Shown here: positions 1-19,500 of the stretch, piece after piece
Layout of the letters: the number at the start of each line of letters is the position of its first letter
Position numbering within the stretch: the stretch's first letter is position 1
Assembly (NCBI GenBank): GCA_007449985.2
Contig: VIIQ02000039.1
Location: forward strand, 248,001 to 312,000
Direction: 5' to 3'
Source of the DNA: Desmodesmus armatus
Taxonomy: Eukaryota; Chlorophyta; Chlorophyceae; Sphaeropleales; Scenedesmaceae
Length of the DNA stretch: 64,000 nucleotides
Translations under genes and position numbers: made by a program
The notes under the pieces: generated by a model
What the model was told of the DNA's origin: nothing
The model's database searches: none
Seen by the model: only the letters and a program-made list of their open reading frames with translations

Positions 1-14
1 ACGAGCTACTGGCA

Positions 15-3000
15 ATGACAGCCCAGGGTCTCGGTTTGGCCGCTGCAAGTTCCTCCGCAGGCGGCTCTACTGGGCGTCGGCTGCTGGCGGCACCTGAAGG
101 CTATTCGTTCACACCCACTGGCAGCACAACTGCCACGCCCACCACCACTGCTCTTGACGAGCTTGCAGGGCTGCTGCAGCCATCTGCAGGCCCTGCAGTT
201 GGCTGGGTGTCCTCATCAGGTGGAGTGCTGTCTGTTTCCGTGCTGAATAAGCAGGGGGCTTCATATGCCGGCTACACAGTGCCCGTCGGGCCACAGGTGA
301 CCAACACCACTGAAGGTACACCAATTCAAGAGGCGGATTTGGCCAATGCAGCCAACGCACTGGTCACTTTCATGGCTGGCCTGACTCCCCTTCAAGGCAC
401 GGACAATGTGCCGGTATGGTTGCAGATGGTCGACGACCCTGCTGTGTTGATCACTGCGGCACCCAGTGTACAGGACCTGGAGACAGGTGTGGCCGCTTAC
501 AAGGAGGCTGCTTGGAACTCATCCCTGCCCCCTGTGGCTCCCCCTCTGCTCAACCTCACACTTCTCACTCATGTGGTGATTGTCAAGTTCCCATCATCCC
601 CCGACGTCGTGCCTTGCCCTGCCAGTGTTGACAACCAGACTGTGGAGTGCACACTCACAATCAAGCACCCTATCACCAACACCGCCTACATCGACCCCAC
701 CAGACTGCTGCTGTGCTTGCGCATCGACAGCGATGGCAAGCTGTCTGCGAGCACTTTGGCAGCGGCCCAAGGTGGCTGGCAGCTGGTTGGCAACTACAGC
801 AGCGGCAACAACACCCTGCAATGTGTCACAGGCCTGCCAGGTGCCTACGTCTTGGCTGCTGTTGATGCTGTGGACACCACACGTCCTGCTGTGATCGTAC
901 CGTCCCCAGCACCTGAGCCGATGACTAACGCAACCGCCAACGTCACCTGCAATGGCACTTCGGTGGATGGCAACGCAACTGGATGCAATGTTACTGCTGC
1001 AGCCGGTGCGAATGACACACAGGTCAACGCCACCGACGCACAGGTCAACGCCACCGACACACAGGTCAACACAACTGACATACAGGTCAACACAACCGAC
1101 ACACAGGTCAACACAACCGACACACAGGTCAACACAACCGACACACAGGTCAACACAACCGACACACAGGTCAATGCGACCGACACACAGGCCAATGCGA
1201 CAAGCCCCTCACCCTCACCAGTTGCAGAGGAAGAGAGCCCCTCTCCATCTCCAGTGTTGGCATCTCCCTCCCCCAGTCCGTCACCGCAGGCACCGCAGCA
1301 AGGCGTGCCAAAGCCCCCGGCAGACTTGCTGCGTGGACTTTTCATCAACATGGGCCCTGTCAAAGAGTGTGCAGTAAGTGCCAGCTGCACTGTTGCTTAG
1401 CCTATTCAGTCACTGAAATATTCAGTGCAGTAGTGCAGTCATAGTGGGGAGTTCCTGTGTTGCGCAACAAAGGCTGACTGGAACCTCTAACAAACATGTG
1501 CTGTGTCCATTACTGGAGACTATGAAGGTAGCACCGTGGCTGCTGCAAAGCAGCAACCAGACTGCATGCTGTACATGAATGCTTGCAGGGAACCTACAAC
1601 CCCTCTGGTGCAGGAGAAGACCGCACAGTCACCACTGACGCAGACGGCCGCTTCACTGTCGCAAGCCCCGCGCTTGCAACATACACATTCGCCTCCACCG
1701 GTTCCACCTCCTGTGTGGATGCCGTGCTGGGCTCTGCATTGACCTTCCCACACACGCTGGTGCTGCCTCCATCGGCGGATGCCACTATCACAGCCATCAC
1801 ACTGCTGACAGTGCCTGCTAGGGCCGACCCGGCCATGCAAGAGCTGATAGGCAGCTCGATGGCTGAAGTCGTGCCGGAAGAGCTGTTCACCGCTGTGTAT
1901 AGCATGTTTGGCTACGCCGCGGATGCCAAGGTAAGTTGGAAGGTGCTCTCAGAGGCACATACAATGCTGAGCTTGCCAGAGACCCCCATTGGTCCCCATG
2001 CCAAGTCATGATCACGATACAGTCAAAGAGCAATGTGCTTGTGCTGAGCTGCTTGTGCTGTGTGTTTGCCGTGTCCACTGCCGGTGCGCACTGTGAAACA
2101 GGTGAACTATCTCGCACTCTCTGGTCTGTCTGGTGCCAAACTCTCTGGCGTGCTGGGTCACAGTGCTCAAGCCATGTCCACCTTCAGCACCCTACACGGC
2201 CTCATTCACGGTGTACTGAATGAGACAGCTTCAGATGATGTTGCGGCAGCTGTGGTGCAAGCAGTGTATGATACAATGAAGGGCAAAGCCACCGATGCAT
2301 CGAAGGTGCGGCATCTGCTGCAGCTGGCTTGGGGGCTGGGGCAGTTTGATTGGACTGATTTTGTCTGATGGCAGACTCACGCACCCGTGGCATGTTGAAG
2401 CCGTTTGCATGCATGCCATGTAGTGGAAGCTACTGGCGACCAATTAACACTTTCATCAATGCTTTGATTGGCATCGAGAATATGTACGAAATACCAGCTA
2501 GCAGCCGGCAGTAGTGAAGAGTAACATGCTGTTGCAGTGCGTGTCATGGCTGTGGTGCTCATCAGCCTGTTTGCTGCTGTTGTTTGTGCTTGCAGGTGTT
2601 GACTGAGCCGGCTGATCTGAAGGCCATTGCTGAGCTGGCGTACACACGGCTCAACGAGACGACCGACACTCAGCTGCGTCGGCTGCAAGCGCTTCCAAAT
2701 GCAGGCCTCCAGTCTCTGTTTGACGCTATCACACAGGTAAGAATACAGTTTGTGCCCAGGGTGACTGCGTGCCCATAAGCCTCCCAGCGTTCGCATACCC
2801 CTGTGGCTCAGACTGCATCACCCCAGCAGTGGAAGTGGCTGCCGCTGCCATGCGCTCGCCAAGTGAGTGATGCTGTCGATCGCTCCACTCAAGCAAGCTT
2901 GCTGTGAACAAATGCACACGCGCTGTGGGTACCTGCTGTTGGGTTTGTGCTCCTGTCACGTGCTCGCAATCATGTTGCCCTGGCATCGTGTGTGCGGGTT

Positions 3001-4201
3001 CTGATCCTGTTTTGCAGGTTGTTGCTGGCATCAATCAGAAGCTGCAGCTGCTGGTTGGCGAGGCTCAGGCACTGGCTGCCTCTGGCGCCACCAGCGCAGC
3101 TGTGCTGGAATTGCAGACAAAGATCAGCAAGCTGGTATCAGTTCAGCAGGAGGTCATGCTGCCGCGTGTTGCTTTGTTGGCAGCTAAGCTGGCAGAGGAT
3201 CCTGCTTATGACGCCACACTGGATGTTGCGGATTTCACCGATGTGAGTAGGCCGTGCATGGGATGTGTTTGCATGGCATGCATGAGCATGTGATGTATGT
3301 GCAGTGCATACAGCCCTGGGCTGCATGTGGATGGCATGTACAGATTGTGCTTGAGGTGCGCGTGTTGGGCTGTGTGCATGCTCGTCTCATGGGGTTTCAG
3401 CATGCTGGATGTGGCTATTGCGCAAGCCTGGCTCTGTTGGTCGTGTGTACCGCCACAGCGGTCTCGCCTGTTGCTCACAGAAGCTATGCTGTGGTTGTGG
3501 TGTGCAGGATTTCACGGGTGTGAAGCTGCAGACAGCGATCAACGACCAGATCGTCGACCAGACCGCTCTTTCAGCCCTACTGGAGCTGCTTGCTACCAAG
3601 GATCCCGCCCCCAAGCCCAAGCCCAACTACGCCTGGGTTGCTGGGCCAGTGATTGGTGGCGTCGCTGGGCTTGCGATTGTGATTGGCGTCATTTGGTGGC
3701 TGCGCAAGCGCAACAGCGCTGCTCGGATCCCTGTGTCTTTCAGCACTGCTGGAACGGACGCTGCTGTTCGTATCCGCCGTGCTGCTGACAAGTACGCAGT
3801 ACCACCGCAAGAGCAAGGGCCCACATCGGACGGAGGCACCCCCACCTCGACAGCACAGCAGGTGCGCTGCACTGGATGTGAAGCCGACATGTAGCTGCAG
3901 CAGTGTGCGGTTTACCACAACTGCCTGTAGTACTCAACAATGCAAGCAGAACCATCTTGCACCGGCGCAACCAGCGAGGTGCAATCTGAAGCACCAGAGT
4001 GCCCTCAGCAGAGTCTTTACCTTGCAGGCAGGTATGCGAACACTAGGCAGTTGAGAAGGACGATCTAAGCTCGTGTGGAATGTGCTGCTGCTGCTCTGCT
4101 GTTGCTTGCAGGATCTTGCGGAGACTCCTGCTCCTCGCACTGGTGCTGAGCTGCCTGCGGCTGACAGCCCAGTGGCTGACTTCTACAGGACTGCCTCTTA
4201 G
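15..4201 (+). CDS. Cell-surface SP-rich single-pass membrane glycoprotein, 5' partial (gene A)
   Basis: Seven exons, all joined in phase 0: 15-1373, 1589-1930, 2102-2305, 2596-2736, 3018-3242, 3508-3861, 4112-4201 (TAG). This gives 904 residues from the first Met. The frame is open back to base 3 and no signal peptide is visible, so the real start is probably upstream. Seen in order: an extracellular-looking region with many N-x-T/S sequons; a 7-residue repeat (DTQVNTT) at about 334-395; an SP-rich hinge (SPSPSP) typical of algal hydroxyproline-rich wall proteins; a module with TTDADGRFT, like carboxypeptidase-regulatory-type surface domains; helical stretches; a transmembrane segment at about 799-823 (AGPVIGGVAGLAIVIGV) followed by WWLRKR; and a cytoplasmic tail of about 80 residues. 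Inference: a type I plasma-membrane or extracellular-matrix protein. No catalytic motif is seen and the exact family is not recognised. The last donor (GTGCGC) is weak, but the joined frame ends cleanly. Confidence 0.75.
1014..1199 (+). repeat. 21-bp coding minisatellite (DTQVNTT heptapeptide repeat)
   Basis: About nine head-to-tail copies of a 21-bp unit encode D-T-Q-V-N-(T/A)-T inside gene A. Central copies are nearly identical and the edge copies have diverged. Each unit supplies one N-glycosylation sequon (NTT or NAT). Confidence 0.9.
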
Positions 4202-7200
4202 GTTATGGTTTGTGCTGGGTGTTGAGATGCAGCTTTGGAGAGTTGCTGCAGCTTGGTGGCTTTTTCTGTCAACAGGAGTAAGGGAAGCAAAGAGAAGCAA
4301 AAATGCATGGTGCATGAGAGAGTGTGTTGTGGTGTTCGTCGTGCTGTGAAGTCTGTCTCACAGACTACCGCACAGTACCTGGTCGGAAGATTGAGGGGGT
4401 GCTAGAGCATGCTGTAGCATCCTGTGGCATCAAATCCTGGGCCTGTCAAAGTTGGCAGGTTACCTGTCCACCGAGGTGGCCACAGCTTCCAGTGGTACTG
4501 GGGGATGGTGAAGTGCATCAGGCCCCCATGCATGGTTTGTGCTGTGCTGTGCTGTGCTGGGTGCCCTGGGTACCGTAACCTGTGCGAGGGCTGTGTGTGT
4601 GTGCAGCAGGTGGTCGGCAGTTGACGATTATTGTGTTGAAGTTGAGTTGTTGAGCTCTTGTTTTTGCTTCGGAGATGTCGTCCCTTAGAACCAGACTAGC
4701 CTTGCAGATCTCACTCTAGTAATTCAGGCTGACAGTACTTTTTGAGCAGTGTGTTTGAATTTGGGTTTGTGAAGCAAGAAGCAGTTGTTTGTGTTCTGAA
4801 GAGCTGCTGTGTCAGTACTCCCTCACACATGTCCCTATCACAGGCTTGTGCCACAGTAGGGACAAACCCTAGGGTTTGTGTGCATGTTGGAGCCCTGCAC
4901 AGCTGGGGTTGTGCTGTTGGTATGCAGCAGCAGCTGCTGCCTGCAGTAACACGTGGGTCAACATGGTGTTGCCTGGCAACCTCAGCACTGGCCCAACGTG
5001 TTGGTTCATGTTGGGTCAGAAAGCTGCTTGGGCGGCGCAGGGAGCTACACACGGATGTTGCAGCTTGCCGGCCTGTGTGTTGGCTGTCTGTGCTGCGTGT
5101 GTCAAAGCTTTTGTTGTGGCTGCATTGATTAGGGTTTTGCCCGCTGTCCAATCAGCACCCATCGCACTTACTGGCTAGCCAAGCATGGTTGCTCGTGGTG
5201 CTATGCTGTTTCGGTACAGACAGGCGGCCTCCACTTTGATTACTGCATACTTGACTAGTTCATCTGTCAGTTCCATGCGTCCTTGTTCAGTATCTTGTCA
5301 AGGCAGCGTAAGTTGTACCGCCGTCAGGCATACACACCAGCCTACATTCATCTATCCCACGTTTTCATCATCTGTTGCCCTTGAGCCTGGCACTTGATCG
5401 GAAGGTGGCGGCTTTTTTTCAGCTGCCCACATGATATGCATCAGCTCTGTTTTGCATGCCTCAGCAGCTGTGCTGTGTTGGTCGTGCACGACTGGCCAGA
5501 ATGCACCGTTACTGCTTTCACACAACTTACAAGGAGGCTCGGCGTCAGTGGTCACAGTTGCAGCTTGGCGCGGTGTTTACCACCAGTTGGCGGCAGTGTG
5601 TGCCGGGTGAGGGACTCTCTCATCATGACGTCTTGCGTTTGAGTGAACCCCAGCATCTCCCCAAGGTGTGGGAGGAAGGCGTTCACTTGCATGCAGCTTT
5701 CGTACAGTTGTCACGTGTGTTGGCAGAAGTGAGTTGTTGGTACTTTGCTGGTTGTTTATTGTGCTGAGTGGAAGTTGGAGAAGTTGGAAGTCTTCACAAT
5801 GCAAACATAGTTCGCAGTTCATTTTTGGTGGCTGGCAGCACCTGAAGCTGTGGCAGCATTTTCTGGACCGCCAGGTCAGATGTATCAGTTGTTCTGGCAG
5901 CCCCTGCTTGCTGGTAGTGTTTTGTCACCTGTCACACCGGCTTGCTGCTTTCAGGCAACTGCGGCTCACAGCTGCTTGTTTTGGAGCATGGCAGTGTGCA
6001 GCCTCTGCACAGCAGCGGCAATCTTGTGGCAGCATGCTACGGCTGCAATTCTGCTGGAGGTGTGACACGACATGGGAAGCTATGCAGTGCTCGTGTGGGG
6101 CTGCGGACATTGGATAGCAACCTGTGTCAGGGAGGCAAGACACTGCTGCAAGCGGGATCAGCTGTCAGGGCTGAAATGCAATCACATGATCTTGGGTGAG
6201 ATCTTACTAAACAGCACTGCTTGGCGTTGCCATTTGGCCGCTGAGAGTTGCGGCAGGCTTGCTTGCCGTCATTGTGGGAAGTGTGGTGTCGGCTTATGCC
6301 CAGAGGGTTGGTTGCTGGCTTCATGCTGGTTGCGGTCTTTTATTTCTTGTTATTACTTTTGTGATGAGCCTCTGTAACACTGATGGGGCAGACGAGGTTC
6401 GAACCTTAATTCAAGCTTCAACAGTTTGTTTCAATAGCAGCAACGCAAAAGCTGATCACTCTTTGTCACAGAAACAGTTGGCATGACCTGGTGTGGTTGG
6501 CGACGTGCTTGTTGGGAAACAGAACATCAGAAGCAACGATACACCGCACAGCTTTGCATAGTACATGCGCTAGGTACCCTAACACATGAGGCTCTGTGAT
6601 GTACAGTGGCATGCCTGTGGAAGGTCCGCTGCTGCAAGGGCGCAAGCAGTCTGGAAACTGTGCAGGCACGTCATGAATGCCATTTGGAAGCTGTGCTGAC
6701 GCTCAAGCTGTCCAACTGTTCTGATGCAGCCACACACTGTAGTTGTCACTGTATACATTTACGTGTTCGTAGCACGCATTTCCTGTTGATCCCGGAAGGC
6801 TTCAGGTCCCTGGACGAGCATCTTGCCATAGCATTGCACACCTCTCACTCCACAGTGTGTACACTACGCAGTTACAAGGTGTCACCATGGTAGCTGCAAA
6901 CACTTGCTGCGTACATGGCTGCATGCACGCGCTGCCCTGAGGTACTGCACGCACTCAACAAGTAACCAAGCCCAACACAAAAATACAGGCAGTAGCCTGC
7001 TGAGCAACACTCCGGCGAACTCACAAAACACGTCTATGCAAAAGGGCAAAACAAAGAAAGCAAAACAGCCTCACACCAAGTCCCCTATCAAAGGCAATTG
7101 GTGATGATGCAACACCATTGGGTCTGGATAGCAACAGGGACACGAAAGACAGGGGCAAGTGCTGCGTGCTAGGGTATCACAAGCTTGCCAGTTGCCCAAG

Positions 7201-8333
7201 GTTCAAATCACCAAGGGCACTGGACTGTGATTGGGTTGGACAAAGCAGCACAGTGCAGAGCTGCACAGAGCTTCAGCAGTGACATCTCTCAGGGTGTTGC
7301 ACTTGTGTATGGCGCCAACGCAGCACGCTGCTGCTACAGCTTAGCAATGAAGGTGATGACCACCACATTGCACACACTTGGCACATGCAAAACCAGCTGC
7401 AACTGTTGTACAACGCACACGAGATACTTGTGTCCAGCAAAAGGGCCTGTCATGCCATGAAATGATGCGGGTGGTGTGTGATGGTACCACAAACGCACTA
7501 CACCACCTGTAAGCGAAACAGCCAGTGGCATCCTAGCAACACGGCTTCCAGCAGCAGAAGCAGAAGCAAAGGCCGCATGTCAAGACGTGGCTGTGTATGG
7601 CCACAAATGATGATCAAGGTGGGAAGAGCTGGAAGGCGATCAAGAAATTGTTGCCAATAGTTGCCCTTGTGCAGGGCGGGTTTGGCAGAAGCCATGTGAT
7701 GCTGCGCCCAAAGCATGCGCTGAGGCATGCACAGGCCAGGGCGACAGGCATGCAGATGCTTGCAAAGACACACAGCTAAATGCGTCCAGGATGAAATTAA
7801 ACAACAGGCACAGCGTGAGATACTGCGGCCGGCGCATGGGTGAGTAGTAGCAGCACCTCTACAGGTGCTTGGCAGTACCCTGCCTTTGTCACTCCTCGAC
7901 TCAACAACCTCTCAGAGCCGGGCCCTGCTTATTGCAGCAGGGGCCTCAATCGAAGGCAAAAATTGCCACAGGCTGGAATCCAGCACAGCAGCTGCAATGG
8001 GCCATGAGCTGAAATTGGGGGAGGGCAAAGCAACTCAGTCTCTGAGTCTGCAGCCACTCACCTCCGGATTGTTTGTAGTCAAAGACACTTCATTGGCAAC
8101 GCAACACTACAAGGAAGGCTACAGCAACAAAGTAAGCCTACCTATGGACACACTCTATGCAAGCAACTGTGCGGTACTGTGCGACTCCAAACGCTGTCAG
8201 CACAAAGGAAGGCTGGTCAAAACTAGTCAAATGGTATACTTTATCCGTCGGCGGCAACAGCCCCACAAGATATGAACAGAAATAGAGACAAAAAGTTTAC
8301 CGCTCCATCGCGTGTCATGCGCATGTCACGAGG
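4202..8333. other. 4.1-kb stretch between convergent genes, no gene supported
   Basis: It lies between the stop of gene A (+) and the stop of the cellulase (-), so it should hold both 3' UTRs. Open frames here are short, overlap on both strands and cannot be spliced into anything recognisable. The first TGTAA on the + strand after gene A is at 6373-6377. On the - strand, the nearest TGTAA below the cellulase stop is at about 6872. Both distances are long for 3' UTRs. Confidence 0.5.
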
Positions 8334-14730
<6,397 letters not shown>

Positions 14731-15600
14731 CCTCCCTGTTCCTGCATCCGCGTGCACAACAGCTGCGTCAGCAGTGCAGTTGCGGAGAGGCAGCCTTCGT
14801 AGCCTGTTGTAGTCAAAAGAAATCCAATCCATGTTCTGAAACGAACAGATGCGTACCTTGTTTGCTGTGATTGCTGCTGCCCAGTCTTTTGTGTCTGAAA
14901 GCTCAGGTTGGGCTGCAAACGATGTTGTTGGGCCTTTGATCGTTTTGTAAAGGTGTTGGCTTGTCGTCAATGACGCCTGATGTGTTGAACCTGGCTCTCA
15001 AGCGTCTTATGCTGCCCTTAGGTTTGCCGCGGGCGCGGGACGCAGCGTCACAGCGGAAGGCGGGCTACAGCTCTCAGAAGACACTTTCAGAGTTGAAACT
15101 TGTTCAATATTCAGCATAAAAAGGGCAGTTTGGGGCTGCACGAGCACAAGCATGGTTTCCATAGTTTCCATGCATATGCATTCATGCATGTCACACGTCA
15201 GCCATGCAATAACCGTGCTCGACTCGAACAAGGCCCTCACAAATCTGCCATATACTTCGGTGTATACCAGTTTTGGACAACTGGACCATCTGGTTGTGCA
15301 AAGAACATCAATCATGTGGTACATCTGCGTACATCTTTGTTGGCGTATGGCACGGACGTAACTTTGTGTTGATTGATGTTTCTGTGTTTTGTGGTGAATC
15401 TCTACTTGCACTGTTACTGGTGGTGGTGACAGTGAGCAGTCAAGCCAGCAGCAGGGCGAGCAGGGGTTGATGGCGGCGGCTGCGGAAGCAGCAGTGGTGG
15501 CAGCCACAGCAACATGTTGCCCTGGGGCAGCGTTTCGGTATCGTACAGCCTGCTGAGCAGGACTTGAGCACCTGCTGGCAGTGGCAGCTCTGACGCACAC

Positions 15601-15906
15601 GTGGGGGAGGGAGGGGGGGGGGGCTTCACACAAGCAACTTCTGCTGCTGCTGCGACCGTGAAACACCTAGATGTCTCGCAGCTTGGGCTTGGCACCACCG
15701 TCATTCAGCAGCCCTTGCAGCAACCCTGCATGCAGCAGCCCCAGCTGCTGTCTGGAGGTTCTGTGAAGCAGGAGGGGGAGAGCGGTGGGGCTACAGAAAT
15801 GCAGAGCAGCACTTCCACAATGCTTCAAGACACAAGCAAAGAAGCCGCAAAGCTGCCTGAGGCCTTGATATCTGTGCACAATCCCATGCTGGCTGCTTTA
15901 TGGTGA
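15601..15906 (+). other. Weak candidate exon, Gln/Ser-rich open frame
   Basis: An open frame of about 100 codons (contains VIQQPLQQPCMQQPQLL and STSTMLQDTSKEAAKLPEAL). Its composition resembles other proteins in the window. No good start or splice partner was found, and it does not join in frame to gene B, whose ATG has an in-frame TAA 12 bases upstream. It may be noise. Confidence 0.2.
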
Positions 15907-15947
15907 AACAATGGCAACATGAGGCAACATGAGCGATGGAGGCGGCC

Positions 15948-16442
15948 TCACCCACATGGTGCTGCTGCATCCCAGGGGTGTGCAGCTTTCCATGCGATGG
16001 TGCAATTGTTGATGTAAAAGCTACAACTTTGCTGCGGTTGCTGTGTACCCCACATTGTGTACCCTGGAGAGTTAGCGGTCGCCTGCTCAGCTGAGCTGAG
16101 CCTGCTGCTGAGCTGAGCCTGCTGCTTCCTGCAGTCCACCATACAGTATGGGTCGCTGTTGGGCGTCTGGGCCCCCAAGAGATATTGTGCCATGAGTACT
16201 GCAACGTATGTGTTGGGTGGAACGTTCACTAGGGGTCAAGAGAAGAGGCCAAGAGGCGTGCCCAGCAGATCAGCTTCATTGAAAGGGGCATGAAGCACCA
16301 GCGGGCAGCTCCATAGCGGCACAACACGCATGTACACAAAGACTGCAGCACACAGACTGCATTGCAAGCCGAACACTGCCGCCCAGTTGAGGTTTGCCAC
16401 ACAAACCAAACCACCGACAGCTGAGGTCGGTTTCGGTACCAT
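15948..16442 (-). other. Weak candidate exons on the - strand with a C2-like SDPYC motif
   Basis: An open - strand frame reads TYVAVLMAQYLLGAQTPNSD then PYCMV, which resembles the A..L....NSDPYC.V core of C2 domains. It is preceded by a pyrimidine-rich stretch ending CCCTAG, so an exon could start at 16228. Upstream in the same frame, past a TGA, another open stretch (16236-16442) is hydrophobic. No complete gene can be built, so this may be a remnant or part of an unresolved gene. Confidence 0.2.
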
Positions 16443-16512
16443 GTTTGCACACTTGACGTATGATCACTTACGTCCACATGTAGATGATGTCATGAATTAA
16501 CCTCAAGGACCT

Positions 16513-19500
16513 ATGGAGGAACAGGAAAACCAATTTGGTTGTTTTGAGCTGCATCCTGGGTCTGATCATGCACACGTTGGCAGCTTAGACACGAAGCTAA
16601 CTCATGTAAAACAGGTAAGCTTTGTTTGTCACCACCTGCAGCTGGGGTGCCTCCTGGCCCCTGCCAGTTCAGGTGCACCTGACAGTTGGCTCTACTGTCT
16701 TCGTGCCTGTGCTGCCTCGCAATGCAGTTGGCAAGCAGGAGCTCCTTCAATTTGGCGAAGAAGGATATCAATGAGTTCTCAACGCTCATTGCATCTGTTG
16801 AGGTGAGCCCATGCACGCCAGGCCCCATGGCAGCTTGACTCAGTCTGTCACATGCTCAAACATCAACCTCCTCATGACCGCTACCATGTCCCTGCAGACA
16901 TCCCTGGGAGGCCTCAGGCAGGAAGTTGACGCTGTCAAGCAGCTTGGCAGCAGCCGCAGCAACAGCAGTCCACAACAGCAGCTCAGCTTCCCAGGACAGC
17001 AGCAGCTCAGCTTCCAGGGAGAGCTGTTGGACCCGCTGCATGGCTTCTCTGCCCGCCTCTCAACGCCCGTCAGGCGAAGCGCTCTGGCTGCTAGCGAAGC
17101 ATCAGGTACGGCGTGTGCTATCTGCAAGCACAAGGCGGCATGCAGGCAGCCGGAGCACAGGGTGCAAGATGCACACAGCTCAGGGCTGCATGAACAGCAT
17201 CCTGCACGGCTTAGCAGGTGCACAAGCACAGCTGTGCTGACTTGAATACAACCTTGTTCCTCAAGCAGCACCATGTGCCTGCCTCTGCAGCCTCTCGAAG
17301 GTCAAGCCTTGGGCTGCGGCTGCAGCAGCAGGCCTGGGATGGCAGCAGCTTGATAGGCGCGCCATCTGAAGGTGAGAGGGCCATCTGTCAATGCTGCTGT
17401 GGAAATGAGTGCGGCCACTCGTCACTTGCGCAAGCGAACAACATCTGTTGTGATCAGTTCGGCCACACGTCACTTGTGTAAGCAACTTGTTGGTGTTTGC
17501 TCACAGCAGTAGTGCTGATAGTGTGTGCTGGCATGTTGGTGCTTCTGTGTCTACAGGCTATGGTGCCATGGAGGAGCGCATCTACGCTGGCATAGCCTCT
17601 GCTCTCAAGGCAGCAGCAGCGCAGCGCACCCCCACCAAGACAGCAAGCCTAGTGGGTGGGAGGCATGTTGCCTCTCTGGGGGCCGGCATGGGCGGCAGTC
17701 CCCAACAGCAGCACCTGTCAGGGGAGCTTGGCGGAGCTGCTGCGACCAGCGCTGAGCATCTGGGGGTCCCAACCGCCAGCTCGGTGGCTGCAGCTGTGCA
17801 GGAACTTGCAGCGGCCACAGCAGCCGATCAGCAGGGACAGCAGCTGCTGCAGCAGATACACCAGCTGGAGCGTGAAGTTGACGCAATGAAGCAGACCATG
17901 GCTGCACACACACAGCAAAGCAGTAGCCACCAGCAGGACAGCAAGCAGCAGCTGCAGGAGCAGCAGCAGAGGACTGCTGCGCTTGCAACCGAGTTGCAGA
18001 AACTTCAGCAGCGGCAAGCAGAGCAGCAGCAGCGGCCAGCAACTCCTGTGATGGAGGAGCTGCTTGCAGACCTGAGGCAGCAAGCACAGCAGCAGATCGC
18101 AGACATCGGCAGGCAGCAGGTACAGTCGCATGTACTTAGGCCGCGTGTCCAAAAGGCTTCCATGCCTCAGCATCCTAACGGCTTGTGTGGCTGCTGGCGC
18201 AGCTACCAAGCATGCATGGCCATGACAGAAAGTAATACACATGCATGCTTGCCCCGCATCCACTCTGCACACCTGAAGCCTGCTGATGCGTTGGGAATGT
18301 GCGTCACTCTTGCAACTGGGTGAGACTGTCATCGCCGTCACTCATGGGTATGTGCAGCTGGACGTGACACCTTCTAGAATGAGCTCTATATGTGTGCACG
18401 CTCCCCGCTGCCGCAGGAGGAGCGGGTATCTCTGCTGCTGGATGACCTGAGGGAGGAGCTGCTGGACAGGCTGGACGGGCTGCAGCTGCGCCTGCAGGTC
18501 AGCCGTTCGGCAACCCTGCCAAGCTGTGACTGCCAACCAGCGCAGCAGTACTGGCCAGCGATTGGCATCACCAGCAGATGTGCATTCCTATTGACATGCT
18601 CCAGTGTGCAGTTCTGAGGTCGCAGCAACAGCCACGCTGCTTTGTGCTTCACAGTCATGTCGCCATGTCTCATCACTGCGCACAACTGTGTGCTGCAGGC
18701 TGTTGAGGAAGAGCAGGAGCGTTTTGGAGACCGCCAGCAGCAGCAGCGGAAGGACATACAACGGCTGCAGGCCGCATCACAGCAGCTACATCAGGATCAG
18801 CAGCACCAGCGGCGCACCACCGATGGCGACAGCATGAGCGCAGCTGCACCTTCCCCCGCCCCCCTGAATGCTGCCAGCGCCCTGATGCAGCGAACAGTGT
18901 CTGGGCGACAGAGAGTAGCAGCCGTGCCGCCAGCAGCAGCAGCACTGGCCGAGCACGCCCACACCGATGGCGGGGTCGTGTGCAACCTGCCGCAAGGCTT
19001 CTCCCTCCCTGAGATGGGCTGCATGCTGCCTAGCAGCATCAGCGAGCCTGACCAGGCCCAGAACAGCAGGGACCTTTGCACGTACCAGCCGACGCCCAGC
19101 AGCCTGGGCAAGCCATCCAGCGGGCAGCAGCAGCCACGGGATGTGCACGCTTCAGATCCCGTGCCCGCTGACAGAGAAGACAGCGATGGGAGCGTGTCTC
19201 AGCTGCTGTCCGAATTCCGGTCGTCCAAGGCGCAGCTGTTCAGTGCGGCAGGGTTGGTGGACAGGGTGTGCGCTCTGGAGGAGCAGCAGCAGGAAACAGA
19301 GGAGCTGGCGGCAAGGTTGCAGGCGCTTGAGGAGCAGCAGCAGCAAGCTGAGGAGCAAGCCGCCAGGCTAGATGCCCTAGAAGAGCAGTCAGCAGGTGCT
19401 GTGCCCCTGGATGCCATGACATGTGGGGCTGTGGAAGCGCGGCTCTCTGTGCTGGAGGATGACAACAGCGAGTGCAAGCAGCAGCTGCAGGTGGGTGAAA

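Larger units (their letters stand above)
14731..16512. other. Divergent intergenic region between cellulase and gene B
   Basis: It separates two outward-facing start codons (14730 on the - strand, 16513 on the + strand), so it should contain both promoters. Two weak coding candidates inside it are listed separately. A G-run lies at 15601-15623. No TATA box or other element can be assigned with confidence. Confidence 0.4.

Noticed and set aside
6396..6405. GGTTCGAACC, like a tRNA B box
   Set aside because: No A box, acceptor stem or cloverleaf can be folded around it.
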